This document shows positions 52,701 to 60,947 of a stretch of DNA of 64,000 bases, piece after piece. Made by a program: the position numbers and the translations under genes. The stretch lies in NCBI RefSeq assembly GCF_902806445.1, contig NZ_LR760298.1, forward strand, positions 744,001 to 808,000. The letters are read 5' to 3'. Under the pieces are notes generated by a model. That model saw only the letters and a program-made list of their open reading frames with translations. It had not been told where the DNA came from and did no database searches. Each line of letters opens with the position of its first letter. Positions within the stretch are counted from its first letter, which is position 1. The stretch comes from Listeria sp. PSOL-1. Its GTDB lineage: Bacteria; Bacillota; Bacilli; Lactobacillales; Listeriaceae.

Positions 52701-53717
52701 CACGACGCTTACTTAGGTGGTGTTATTGCGAATACTTTGCTTGCTGTTTATCCAAAGCTTGCGCCAGAGTTTGTTTATGGGGAATATCCAAAATTTAGCA
52801 CAGAAAAAGAAAATAAAGCGACTGCAAAAAAACAATTTTATACAAACATTATGCGATTTTTTACAGAAAAAGAAAGAATAGTTAGTGAGGATGGAGAAAT
52901 TCTTTGGGATAAAGACCGAACGATTGCCATGATAAAAAAAGTGATCAGCTATCGTCAAATTAATATGACGAAAAAACTGACAAATCGTGCCTCAAATGAA
53001 GATGGAAAAGAATTATTCAAATCTACCATTGAAGGTCGAGGGGGAAAAGGGAAAAATCCGATTAAGACGCAGTTTAGACGAAATGATGGCAGCGTCCTAC
53101 TTTTAAGTATCGATAAGTATGGTGGCTATATTGAAGAAAAAGAAGCGTTTATTACGATCGATAAAGGAAAAATAAAGTCTGTTAAAAGAACTGAAGTTAA
53201 TCACTATGAAAAAAGATTTAAAATTTTACGAAACCAAGTGTTTTTACAAAAAGATGGTTTTTATCGAACGGTTTCTAGTTCAACTGAAAGCGGTAAATGG
53301 AGTCAGCTACATTTAGATGCGCAGCTAACTAAATATATTTACTTGCTAAAACGATACAACGATTTAAAGGTAGAAGAAAAAACCTACATCGATCAAAATC
53401 GTCATTTGTTTGAGAAATTACGTGCTAGTGTCTTTTCCTTTATTAGCAAAAATCACCTTGCTAAACTAATGGACATCCATATTCCAGAAGAAAGAAGTGT
53501 TTCACAAGAATTAGAAGTCATTTTAGCATTACTAAACATTGCAAGTCGAGGCACTACGGCTAAAAATAGCTATACACTTGAAGATAAGAAAACAAAAGCC
53601 ATTAATGAACGAATTCGTTATACAACAAAAAAAGACACATTGATCGTTGGGGAAACCATCTTAATCTATCAATCCATTACAGGATTACGTGAAACCTATC
53701 GGAGGTTAGATGGATAA
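49731..53717 (+). CDS. cas9: CRISPR-associated endonuclease Cas9 (type II-A)
   Basis: RNA-guided DNA nuclease of 1328 aa. RuvC-I motif IGLDIGTASVGWAV with D10; arginine-rich bridge helix RIKRTARRRYNRRRQRI (about 63-79); REC lobe to about residue 720; RuvC-II IVIEMAREN with E768; HNH motif YDIDHIVPQ with H846; RuvC-III HHAHDAYL with H989 and D992; PAM-interacting C-terminus with R1294-I-R1296, aligned to the R-K-R of the Streptococcus pyogenes protein that reads GG. All catalytic residues are present, so it should be an active NGG-type nuclease (inference). GTG start, preceded by AAAGGAG. Directly abuts cas1. Confidence 0.97.
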   Translation: MKKEYTIGLDIGTASVGWAVVTQDNNLMRRRMKIMGDVDKASVKKNFWGVRLFDESETAASTRIKRTARRRYNRRRQRICYLQAIFAEEMNKLDQNFFFRLNESFLVTEDKLNERHPLFGTLEEEVAYHKKYPTIYHLRKELVDSTEKADLRYIYLALAHMIKYRGNFLVEGKLSTENSSIKETFRAFLKAYNQAFQEDSAINKVDETIDVSAALTEKVSPLRKAELVLALFPDEKKNTLFHQLLKMIVGLQGNFKKSFSLAEDAVLQFSKEDYETSLEAFLENVNGEYIDVFESAKQAYHAVILSDILTAKDKATTAKFSAGMVERYDNHQKDLAKLKSFISKHLPEQYTAFFKDISVNGYAGYIGNSKKTGQDDFYSYVRKAIEKIPNAEYFIEKMDRKDFLRKQRTFDNGVIPHQIHLEELEAVIHKQSKYYPFLKEQLTKIKGILTFRIPYYVGPLANGNSDFAWLARKSNEKITPWNLEEVVNLGESATKFISKMTNFDQYLPNEKVLPKHSLLYQKYAVYNELTKVEYKDERGIIHNFSGAEKEKIFTDLFKQKRKVTKKALEQFLRNEYNIDQPTVLGIENSFNASYATYHDFISMGVNSALLEDSKYEETFEEIVKIMTVFEDRRMTHEQLKPFAENFSKEVMKKMERRHYTGWGRLSAKLIHGIYDKQTKKTILDYLMNDDGPKRNINRNLMQLINDDNLSFKAKIQEIQTNSSPDDLRKSVRDLAGSPAIKRGILQSLQIVDELVEIIGYPPKNIVIEMARENQKTSKTRSRLKSLSDMLKDFGSHLLSDHPVKNEALQNDRLYLYYLQNGKDMYTGDQLDLHKVMFEPNYYDIDHIVPQKFTVDNSFDNRVLVSQAANREKSDDVPSTKIIRKMKPFWESLHKSNLISKRKLENLTKAERGGLTEKDKADFIKRQLVETRQITKHVARILDSRYNKVKDDSGEVIRKVHIINLKAALISQFRKDFSVYKVREISDYHHAHDAYLGGVIANTLLAVYPKLAPEFVYGEYPKFSTEKENKATAKKQFYTNIMRFFTEKERIVSEDGEILWDKDRTIAMIKKVISYRQINMTKKLTNRASNEDGKELFKSTIEGRGGKGKNPIKTQFRRNDGSVLLLSIDKYGGYIEEKEAFITIDKGKIKSVKRTEVNHYEKRFKILRNQVFLQKDGFYRTVSSSTESGKWSQLHLDAQLTKYIYLLKRYNDLKVEEKTYIDQNRHLFEKLRASVFSFISKNHLAKLMDIHIPEERSVSQELEVILALLNIASRGTTAKNSYTLEDKKTKAINERIRYTTKKDTLIVGETILIYQSITGLRETYRRLDG

Positions 53718-54584
53718 ATGGGTTGGCGCACAGTTATTATTAATACACATTCAAAACTGTCCTATAAAAATAATTATTTGCTTTTCAAATCTGTTAGCCA
53801 ACAGGAAATGATTCATTTGTCTGAAATCGATGTATTACTACTTGAGACAACTGATATAACGATTACGACGATGTTAATCAAGCGATTAGCAGATGAAAAT
53901 ATTCTCGTCTTATTTTGTGACGATAAGCGGCTTCCGATTGGAAAATTACTTCCTTTTTATGGTAGACATGACAGTAGTTTGCAACTAGCACGTCAAATGA
54001 AATGGACTGCTGAAAAACAAGCAGAAGTTTGGACGGAAATTATCTCGCAAAAAATTTCAAATCAAATCCAGCATTTGAAATATTTGGATCATTGCGAGAA
54101 GGCTGAGGCATTAGTAAACTTACATAATCGCTTGGAGCCATTTGATCCGACTAACCGAGAAGGACATGCAGCACGAATTTATTTTAATACGCTTTTTGGA
54201 CTTGATTTTACACGTGAAGATGAAAATGATATCAATGCGGGATTGAATTATGGTTACACGCTTTTGCTTAGCATTTTTGCTAGAGAAATTGTTAGAGCAG
54301 GTTGCATGACACAATTTGGTTTGAAACATACCAATCAATTTAATGATTTTAATCTAGCAAGCGATTTAATGGAACCTTTTCGCCCCATTGTTGATCAAAT
54401 TATTTATGATCATCGTCATGAACCTTTCCCGGTTATGAAAAGAGCATTATTTAAACTCTTTACAACAAATTATATGTATCATAAAAAGAACATGTTTTTA
54501 ACGAATATTGCTAGTGATTACACAAAAAAAGTGGTCAAAGCATTGAATAATGAGGTGAAAGGAGTTCCTAAATTTAGGATATGA
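53718..54584 (+). CDS. cas1: CRISPR integrase Cas1 (type II)
   Basis: Catalytic subunit of the spacer-acquisition complex. 288 aa, beginning [19 protein letters not shown], the type II form. Metal ligands E148 (NREGHAAR), H204 ([10 protein letters not shown]) and D216 ([11 protein letters not shown]) are intact. The start codon follows the cas9 stop with no gap, and the gene overlaps cas2 by four bases, so cas9-cas1-cas2 are one transcript. Confidence 0.97.
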   Translation: MGWRTVIINTHSKLSYKNNYLLFKSVSQQEMIHLSEIDVLLLETTDITITTMLIKRLADENILVLFCDDKRLPIGKLLPFYGRHDSSLQLARQMKWTAEKQAEVWTEIISQKISNQIQHLKYLDHCEKAEALVNLHNRLEPFDPTNREGHAARIYFNTLFGLDFTREDENDINAGLNYGYTLLLSIFAREIVRAGCMTQFGLKHTNQFNDFNLASDLMEPFRPIVDQIIYDHRHEPFPVMKRALFKLFTTNYMYHKKNMFLTNIASDYTKKVVKALNNEVKGVPKFRI

Positions 54585-54922
54585 GTTACCGATATATGAG
54601 GATGATCTTAATGTTTGATATGCCCACCGAGACCGCAGTTGCAAGAAAGTCATACCGCAAATTTCGTAAATTCTTATTGAATGAAGGATTTATTATGCAT
54701 CAATTTTCTGTATACAGTAAAATATTGTTAAATGATACGGCTAGTAAGGCAATGGTCGCACGCTTACATCAAAACAATCCTAAAAAAGGATTAATTACGC
54801 TCCTTACGATAACAGAAAAACAATTTTCTCGTATGCTTTATTTAAGTGGAGAACAGGAAAAATGCATTGGAAATTCAGATGCACGAATCGTTTTTTTAGG
54901 TGATAATTATGATGAAGCTTAA
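54581..54922 (+). CDS. cas2: CRISPR-associated protein Cas2
   Basis: Structural partner of Cas1 in spacer integration. 113 aa ferredoxin-like protein beginning [18 protein letters not shown], the type II-A form (about 110 aa); LMFDMPTE contains the conserved Asp. Overlaps cas1 (ATGA) and the start of csn2. Confidence 0.96.
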   Translation: MSYRYMRMILMFDMPTETAVARKSYRKFRKFLLNEGFIMHQFSVYSKILLNDTASKAMVARLHQNNPKKGLITLLTITEKQFSRMLYLSGEQEKCIGNSDARIVFLGDNYDEA

Positions 54923-55574
54923 TTTTGGCTTATTAGATGAGCCTCTTGAAATTATGTCATCTACCATTTTTGTTATTGAAGACGTTAGGGTGTTTGCTAA
55001 CCTATCTAAGTGGTTCTTTCAATATGATGAAGAATGTGAGCTTAAATTATTTGATAAGAAACATCAGTCGTTAAAAAGTTCAGAGTTGATGTTAATTACG
55101 GATGTACTAGGTTATGATATCAATTCACCTGGGATATTGAAGTTAATTTATACAGACTTAGAAGCGCAATTAAATGAAAAGCCTGAAGTAAAATCAATGA
55201 TCGATAAATTAACTTCGACAATCAGTGAATTAATAGAATATGAATTACTTGAGCATGAACTTGATCTAGAAGAAGATGAAATCACCATTTTAGAGTTGTT
55301 TAAAGCGTTAGGCATACGAATTGAGACACAGAGTGATACCATTTTTGAAAAACTTATTGAGGTTATTCAAGTGTATAAATATTTATCTAAGAAAAAACTG
55401 CTTATATTGGTTAATGTTTGTTCATACCTTACCAACGAAGAATTGGTAGAGTTGAACAAGTATATTTCACTATACAATGTAAATGTGCTATTCTTAGAAC
55501 CAAGGAAAATCGATGGTTTTTCGCAATATATTTTAGATGAGGATTGTTTTTTACATCTGGAAAATATGGTATAA
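54912..55574 (+). CDS. csn2: Type II-A adaptation protein Csn2
   Basis: Tetrameric ring protein that binds DNA ends during spacer acquisition; defines subtype II-A. 220 aa from ATG 54912, starting [14 protein letters not shown] like other Csn2 proteins; AGGTG nine nt upstream supports it, whereas GTG 54900 lies upstream of that site and ATG 54909 is possible. Conserved blocks [34 protein letters not shown] and VLFLEPR are visible. The array promoter -10 box contains its stop codon. Confidence 0.95.
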   Translation: MKLNFGLLDEPLEIMSSTIFVIEDVRVFANLSKWFFQYDEECELKLFDKKHQSLKSSELMLITDVLGYDINSPGILKLIYTDLEAQLNEKPEVKSMIDKLTSTISELIEYELLEHELDLEEDEITILELFKALGIRIETQSDTIFEKLIEVIQVYKYLSKKKLLILVNVCSYLTNEELVELNKYISLYNVNVLFLEPRKIDGFSQYILDEDCFLHLENMV

Positions 55575-55689
55575 TCAACAAACAAGCATTAAATAGTAAG
55601 GAAAACTGCATATAGGGAGCATTTAAACTGAAGTCTTGCTATGGACAAGTAGCGCGATTACGAAATTTTGAGGGCTAAAAAGTTCTACG
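55567..55689 (+). promoter_or_regulatory. CRISPR leader and array promoter
   Basis: Extended -10 TGGTATAAT (55567-55575), with a T-rich -35 region near 55547; the TAA inside it is the csn2 stop. About 115 nt of leader follow, ending in TTCTACG next to the first repeat. II-A leaders of relatives, as I remember them, end in CTACGAG; here the last AG is absent. Confidence 0.8.
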
Positions 55690-55791
55690 GTTTTAGAGCT
55701 ATGTAGTTTTGAATGCTTCCAAAACAATGATTCGCGACAGCCTCACTCCTCCAAAGTTTTAGAGCTATGTAGTTTTGAATAACCACTAAAC
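55690..55791 (+). CRISPR. Minimal CRISPR array: two 36-bp repeats, one 30-bp spacer
   Basis: Repeat 1 (55690-55725) starts GTTTTAGAGCTATGTAG and ends GAATGCTTCCAAAAC, a classic II-A 36-mer. Spacer 55726-55755, 30 nt, half G+C. Repeat 2 (55756-55791) is identical for its first 25 bases, then degenerate: its last 11 bases are AACCACTAAAC instead of GCTTCCAAAAC, as usual for a terminal repeat. Transcribed in the same direction as the cas genes. No further repeats follow. Confidence 0.96.
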
Positions 55792-55861
55792 AACAAATAA
55801 AGTAACACTTCAAAGAATATCAAGAAAAAACAAAACCCCACAAACAAGGAGGACCAGGAAA

Positions 55862-56902
55862 ATGACAAAAAGCTATCACGTTGCAGTTGTTGGAGCGACT
55901 GGCGCAGTTGGGACGCAAATGATTGAATTGCTAGAAGAGGCTGATATCAAGATAAAGCAAATTTCACTCTTATCTTCAGCGCGTTCAGCTGGGAAAAAAT
56001 TAACGTTTCATGGTAAGGAAATTGTTATTCAAGAAGCTACTCCTGAAAGTTTTGCTGGTGTTGATATTGCATTATTTAGTGCGGGAGGATCGGTTTCTAA
56101 AGTCCTTGCACCTGAAGCAAGTAAAAGAGGCGCAGTTGTGATCGATAATACAAGTGCGTTTCGCATGGATACAGATGTTCCGCTTGTTGTTCCTGAAGTG
56201 AATGAGCATGCTTTAAAAAAACATAAAGGCATTATTGCCAATCCTAATTGTTCGACAATCCAAATGGTTGCAGCACTCGAGCCAATTCGTCAGGCATTTG
56301 GGTTAAAAAGAATTATCGTCTCTACATATCAAGCAGTATCTGGTTCTGGTTTAAATGCGATCAATGAGTTAAAAGAACAGTCACAAGCTATCCTTGATCA
56401 AAAGTCCTTTACACCAGAGGTTATGCCTGTAAAAAGTGATCAAAAGCATTATCAAATTGCTTTTAATGCGCTCCCACAAATTGATGTTTTTACAGAAAAC
56501 GGCTATACTTATGAAGAAATGAAAATGATCAATGAAACAAAAAAAATTATGGAAGATGATTCTATTCAAGTCGCTGCAACTTGTGTACGTGTTCCTGTAA
56601 TAACAGGCCATGCCGAATCTGTCTATTTTGAAATTGATCAATCTCATGTTAAAGTTAAAGAAATTCAAGCTGTTTTAAAAAATGCGCCTGGTGTCATTTT
56701 ACAAGATGATCCTAAAACACAACTTTATCCACAACAAGCTACTGCTGTTGGGAAAAAAGAAGTCTTTATTGGCCGTATCCGTGCTGATTTAGACTGTACA
56801 AATGGCTTTCATTCATGGATTGTATCCGATAATTTATTAAAAGGTGCCGCATGGAATTCCGTTCAAATTGCAGAAAGTCTAATCAAATTAAATATTATTT
56901 AA
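55862..56902 (+). CDS. asd: Aspartate-semialdehyde dehydrogenase
   Basis: Reduces aspartyl phosphate to the semialdehyde for lysine, diaminopimelate, threonine and methionine synthesis. 346 aa with [11 protein letters not shown] at the N-terminus, catalytic Cys in [10 protein letters not shown] (near residue 128), and [18 protein letters not shown] upstream. First of asd-dapG-dapA-rnjB; no clear promoter or terminator separates it from the CRISPR array 70 nt upstream. Confidence 0.97.
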   Translation: MTKSYHVAVVGATGAVGTQMIELLEEADIKIKQISLLSSARSAGKKLTFHGKEIVIQEATPESFAGVDIALFSAGGSVSKVLAPEASKRGAVVIDNTSAFRMDTDVPLVVPEVNEHALKKHKGIIANPNCSTIQMVAALEPIRQAFGLKRIIVSTYQAVSGSGLNAINELKEQSQAILDQKSFTPEVMPVKSDQKHYQIAFNALPQIDVFTENGYTYEEMKMINETKKIMEDDSIQVAATCVRVPVITGHAESVYFEIDQSHVKVKEIQAVLKNAPGVILQDDPKTQLYPQQATAVGKKEVFIGRIRADLDCTNGFHSWIVSDNLLKGAAWNSVQIAESLIKLNII

Positions 56903-56922
56903 AGCTATTTGAGGTGTAAATT

Positions 56923-58134
56923 ATGAAAATCATTGTCCAAAAGTTTGGCGGAACTTCTGTACAAAGCCCAGAAACAAGAAAATTAGCTTTCGGTCATATC
57001 AAGCGCGCAAAAGAAAAAGGATACAAAATCATTGTTGTTGTTTCAGCCATCGGTCGCTTCGGTGATCCATACGCAACAGATACACTTCTTGAACTTATTG
57101 GTGCAAAAGCAAGTCTTCTTTCCGCTAGAGAACAAGATATGCTTGTTTCTGTTGGTGAAACGATTTCAGCGGCTGTTTTTACAAATATGCTGAAAAGTGA
57201 AGGCATCAATGCTGTTAGTTTTTCAGGTGGCCAAGCCGGTATAAAAACAACAGCTGATCATCTTGCGGCAAAAATCGCAGAAGTTGAGCCTGCACGTCTT
57301 TTAAATGCTTTAGAAAAAAGTGATGTTGTTGTCGTTGCTGGGTTTCAAGGTTTCGCGCCAAATGGAGATATCACAACACTTGGACGAGGGGGAAGTGATA
57401 CGACAGCTACTGCCTTGGGTGTTGCTGTTTCTGCTGAGTTTGTGGATATTTTTACCGATGTTGATGGGATGATGACGGCTGATCCACGCATCGTTGAACA
57501 TGCCAGAAGCCTTGTTCAAGTTAGCTACAATGAAGTAAGCAACATGGCTTATCAAGGTGCAAAAGTGATTCACCCACGTGCGGTTGAAATCGCCATGACA
57601 GGGAAAATACCAATGCGCATTCGTTCTACATATTTAGAAGGAGAGGGGACCCTTGTTACACAACTTGCTGAAGCAGCGAATCAATATGATGTGGAAGAAC
57701 GGTTAGTTACGGGCATTGCCCATGTCACTAACTTAACACAAATAACCGTTCAAACAGATGAAGTAAAGTCGCAAAAACAAGCTTTTGAACTTTTGGCTGA
57801 AGCTGGAATTAGTTTAGATTTCATTAACATCACAACATCAAGCATTATTTTTACTGTTCCAGATGAAAAAAAAGAAATCGCAGAGCAGCTGTTATCAGAT
57901 AAGGATTACGTTTTAACGCAAAAAAATCATTGTGCAAAAGTCTCAATTGTAGGAGCTGGAATTACTGGAGTACCAGGCGTTACTGCTAAAATTGTCCGAG
58001 CATTAGCGTCGCAAGGAATTACCATTTTACAATCAGCGGATAGTCATACAACCATTTGGGTGCTTGTGAAAGAAGAAGATTTGATCGCTGCTGTGAACGC
58101 ACTTCATGATGAATTTTGCTTAACGATTGATTAA
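56923..58134 (+). CDS. dapG: Aspartokinase
   Basis: Phosphorylates aspartate, first step of the aspartate pathway. 403 aa: kinase domain with VQKFGGTSV and TLGRGGSDTTA, DVDGMMTADPR, then two C-terminal ACT domains (about 265-400) for feedback control. The position beside asd and dapA suggests the diaminopimelate-responsive isozyme I type, as in Bacillus dapG; the effector cannot be proved from sequence. GAGGTG upstream. Confidence 0.95.
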   Translation: MKIIVQKFGGTSVQSPETRKLAFGHIKRAKEKGYKIIVVVSAIGRFGDPYATDTLLELIGAKASLLSAREQDMLVSVGETISAAVFTNMLKSEGINAVSFSGGQAGIKTTADHLAAKIAEVEPARLLNALEKSDVVVVAGFQGFAPNGDITTLGRGGSDTTATALGVAVSAEFVDIFTDVDGMMTADPRIVEHARSLVQVSYNEVSNMAYQGAKVIHPRAVEIAMTGKIPMRIRSTYLEGEGTLVTQLAEAANQYDVEERLVTGIAHVTNLTQITVQTDEVKSQKQAFELLAEAGISLDFINITTSSIIFTVPDEKKEIAEQLLSDKDYVLTQKNHCAKVSIVGAGITGVPGVTAKIVRALASQGITILQSADSHTTIWVLVKEEDLIAAVNALHDEFCLTID

Positions 58135-58156
58135 GCTTTTAAGGAGGAACTTTGAG

Positions 58157-59032
58157 ATGGACTTTGGAAAAGTGATTACCGCTATGGTAACGCCATTTCA
58201 TCCCGAAAAAAATAAAGTTTGCAAAAAAAGAATTGATAAATTGGTTCATTTTTTAATTGAAAATGGTTCGGATGCACTTGTTGTTGGTGGGACAACAGGA
58301 GAATCACCAACCCTATCTCATGATGAAAAAATAAAGCTATTCAAGCAAACGGTATCTTCTGCTTCCGGGCGTGTAAAAATTATTGCCGGTGCAGGAAGTA
58401 ACAATACGGCAGAAACAATCGCCTTTACAAAAGAAATTGCTGAAATAGGCGGTATTGATGCAGTATTAATCGTTACGCCTTACTATAATAAACCTAACCA
58501 ATCCGGGATTTATGCACATTTTAAAGCTGTTGCTGAAGAGTCTCCATTACCAGTCATTATTTATAACATTCCTGGTAGAACAGGAGTTAACATTGAACCC
58601 GAAACAATGATTGAGCTAGCCAAACTTGAAAATATTGTTTCGGTAAAAGAATCTAGTGGAAACCTAGATAATATTACAAAAATTATTACTGAAACAGATG
58701 ATGATTTTACGGTTTATAGTGGCGATGACAGCTTGACATTACCTATTCTTTCTGTGGGAGGGCATGGTGTGATTTCAGTAGCTAGCCACGTTGCTGGTAA
58801 ACAAATGGCTGAAATGGTCCAAGCCTATCAAGATGGCAATATTCAAAAGGCAGCTCAAATTCACCAGCAATTACTACCGCTTGTACAAGCACTATTTTCT
58901 GCGCCTAATCCTACACCAGTGAAATATTTGCTAAATAAAATAGGCATAGAAGTTGGTGAAGCACGTTTGCCACTCATTGGTTTAACGGCAGAACAAAGTG
59001 AAAAATTACAGGCAGTTTATGATAAGCTTTAA
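58157..59032 (+). CDS. dapA: 4-hydroxy-tetrahydrodipicolinate synthase
   Basis: Condenses aspartate semialdehyde with pyruvate, committing to lysine and diaminopimelate. 291 aa TIM barrel with GGTTGESPTL, YYNKPNQSG, YNIPGRTG and the Schiff-base Lys in VSVKESSGN (near residue 160). ATG 58157 has AAGGAGG about 12 nt upstream; an earlier in-frame start at 58127 overlaps dapG. No lysine riboswitch is visible upstream. Confidence 0.97.
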   Translation: MDFGKVITAMVTPFHPEKNKVCKKRIDKLVHFLIENGSDALVVGGTTGESPTLSHDEKIKLFKQTVSSASGRVKIIAGAGSNNTAETIAFTKEIAEIGGIDAVLIVTPYYNKPNQSGIYAHFKAVAEESPLPVIIYNIPGRTGVNIEPETMIELAKLENIVSVKESSGNLDNITKIITETDDDFTVYSGDDSLTLPILSVGGHGVISVASHVAGKQMAEMVQAYQDGNIQKAAQIHQQLLPLVQALFSAPNPTPVKYLLNKIGIEVGEARLPLIGLTAEQSEKLQAVYDKL

Positions 59033-59046
59033 AGGAGGTTTCTGCT

Positions 59047-60714
59047 TTGACGATAAAAAAAGCGAAACATATTAAAATCATCCCGCTAGGTGGCGTGGGT
59101 GAAAGTGGAAAAAACATGTATGTGGTCGAAATTGACCATGACATGTTCGTGTTAGATGCAGGACTGATGTTCCCAGAAAATGAATTACTGGGAATTGATA
59201 TTGTTGTCCCTGATTTTAGATATCTTGAAGAAAATAAAGAGCGCGTACGGGCTATTTTTTTATCACATGGTCATGAAGATGCAATCGGTGCACTTCCTTA
59301 TCTTTTACAAAAAGTCAAAGCGCCAGTTTATGGTTCTGAACTCACTATTGAGTTAGCTAAAGCAGCTGTTAAGGCTGAACGCAAATTACGTTTTAAAGAC
59401 TTTCATGTTGTCGATAAAGACACTGTACTCTCTTTTCAAAAAATTGATGTCTCTTTTTATCAAACGACGCATACAATTCCTGATTCGTTAGGAATTGTAT
59501 TACAAACAAGCGAAGGTTCCATCGTCTACACTGGTGATTTTAAATTTGATCAATCAGCGAAAGGCGATTATGAAACTAGCCTTAGCACCATTGCTGATAT
59601 TGGAGAAAAAGGTGTTCTGGCAGTTCTTTCGGATAGTTCCGAAGCAGAACATCCAGGGACTACATCCAGTGATCGCTTGATTGGTGAAGAGATTATACAT
59701 GCCTTTCGTTCTGCTGAAGGAAGGATTATTGTAGCTTGTGTAGCCTCTAATGTTATTCGTTTACAACAGGTCTTTGATGCTTCTGCTGCAACAGAACGAA
59801 AAGTAGCTATCGTTGGGAAAGAACTAGAACGCGTAGTTGAGATTACGACTCGTTTAAACAAGCTTGTTGTAGAAGAAGATTTAATTATCCCAATTGAAGA
59901 GATAAAAAAATATAAAGATGACGAAATTACGATTATTGAAACAGGGAACTTAGGTGAACCGATTCAATCCCTACAACAAATGACAAAAGGCCGCCATCCC
60001 AAGCTAAATATTAAAGCAGGGGATACCATTTATATTACAACGACACCAAGCCCTTCACTTGAAACGGTTATGGCCAAAACAATTGATATGTTATATCGTG
60101 CAGGTGCAAAAGTGCTTACAATGAGTCGGGACTTATTTATTTCGGGTCATGCTAGTCAAGATGATTTGAAGCTACTCCTAAACCTTTTAAAACCAACCTA
60201 TTTTATTCCTGTTCATGGTGAATATCGTATGTTGATCAGTCATGCAAAGTTAGCCTATCAAATTGGCATGCCTAAAACCAATGTTTTTGTTGTTGGCAAA
60301 GGGGATGTTATTGAATATAAAAATGGAGATATGACTGTTGGAAACCGTGTTTATGCAGGGAATATGCTCATAGATGGTCTTGGTGTAGGCGATGTTGGAA
60401 ATATTGTTTTGCGTGATCGTAAACTCTTGTCAGAAGATGGTATTTTTATTATTGTTGTGACATTAAATCGTAAAACAAAGACAATCGTTTCGGGACCAGA
60501 AATGATTTCTCGTGGTTTCATTTATGTTCGTGAATCTGAGAAATTAATTCAAGAATCTGCTAAACTCGTAACGAATATTGTAAACAAAAATTTACAGGAT
60601 AGTGATTTTGAATGGTCAAAATTAAAACAAGATATCCGTGATCAATTAAGCCGTTATTTGTTTGAACAAACAAAGCGCCGGCCAATGATTCTAGCAATTA
60701 TTATGGAAGTTTAA
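59047..60714 (+). CDS. rnjB: Ribonuclease J2
   Basis: Metallo-beta-lactamase/beta-CASP ribonuclease, partner of RNase J1 in mRNA decay. 555 aa; the metal motif reads SHGHEDAIG, with Ala where J1 has His, the hallmark of the weakly active J2 paralogue. PVHGEYRM and the C-terminal dimerisation domain are complete. TTG start with AAAGGAGG. Follows dapA by 14 nt, as in Bacillus (ymfA) and Listeria. Confidence 0.94.
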   Translation: MTIKKAKHIKIIPLGGVGESGKNMYVVEIDHDMFVLDAGLMFPENELLGIDIVVPDFRYLEENKERVRAIFLSHGHEDAIGALPYLLQKVKAPVYGSELTIELAKAAVKAERKLRFKDFHVVDKDTVLSFQKIDVSFYQTTHTIPDSLGIVLQTSEGSIVYTGDFKFDQSAKGDYETSLSTIADIGEKGVLAVLSDSSEAEHPGTTSSDRLIGEEIIHAFRSAEGRIIVACVASNVIRLQQVFDASAATERKVAIVGKELERVVEITTRLNKLVVEEDLIIPIEEIKKYKDDEITIIETGNLGEPIQSLQQMTKGRHPKLNIKAGDTIYITTTPSPSLETVMAKTIDMLYRAGAKVLTMSRDLFISGHASQDDLKLLLNLLKPTYFIPVHGEYRMLISHAKLAYQIGMPKTNVFVVGKGDVIEYKNGDMTVGNRVYAGNMLIDGLGVGDVGNIVLRDRKLLSEDGIFIIVVTLNRKTKTIVSGPEMISRGFIYVRESEKLIQESAKLVTNIVNKNLQDSDFEWSKLKQDIRDQLSRYLFEQTKRRPMILAIIMEV

Positions 60715-60762
60715 AGATCAGGAGTGACATACGATTCAGCTCTATTTTAGAAGCGTAGGCTC

Positions 60763-60892
60763 TACATTTTGAATATCACAAACCGAGCGAAAACAATTGT
60801 ATTGAAGAGGTTTGCCGACTGTACGTGAAAACCGAAGTCTGGCAAACCTTTTCATTTGCAAGCATTTGTTGCCGCTTTATTTTGTTTATGCC
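60763..60892. repeat. Dispersed palindromic intergenic repeat, copy D
   Basis: Left end TACATTTTGAATATCACAAA then CCGAGCGAAAAC; inner hairpin AGGTTTGCC-GACT/AGTC-TGGCAAACCT with GTACGTGAAAACC in the loop; right arm GCATTTGTTGCCGCTTTAT ending near 60892. The most complete copy. Lies between rnjB and the reductase gene, probably doubling as a terminator. Confidence 0.8.
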
Positions 60893-60947
60893 AAGGTTAG
60901 AAAAGCATCCTTTCCGGGAAAAAGACAACAAGAGAGGATGTGGCAAA

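Noticed and set aside
55792-55861. Continuation of the CRISPR array after the second repeat
   Set aside because: No further repeat-like sequence; the degenerate end of repeat 2 marks the terminal repeat.
55792-58156. Lysine riboswitch controlling asd, dapG or dapA
   Set aside because: Gaps before these genes are about 20-70 nt, too short for a lysine riboswitch, and no matching conserved core is seen.
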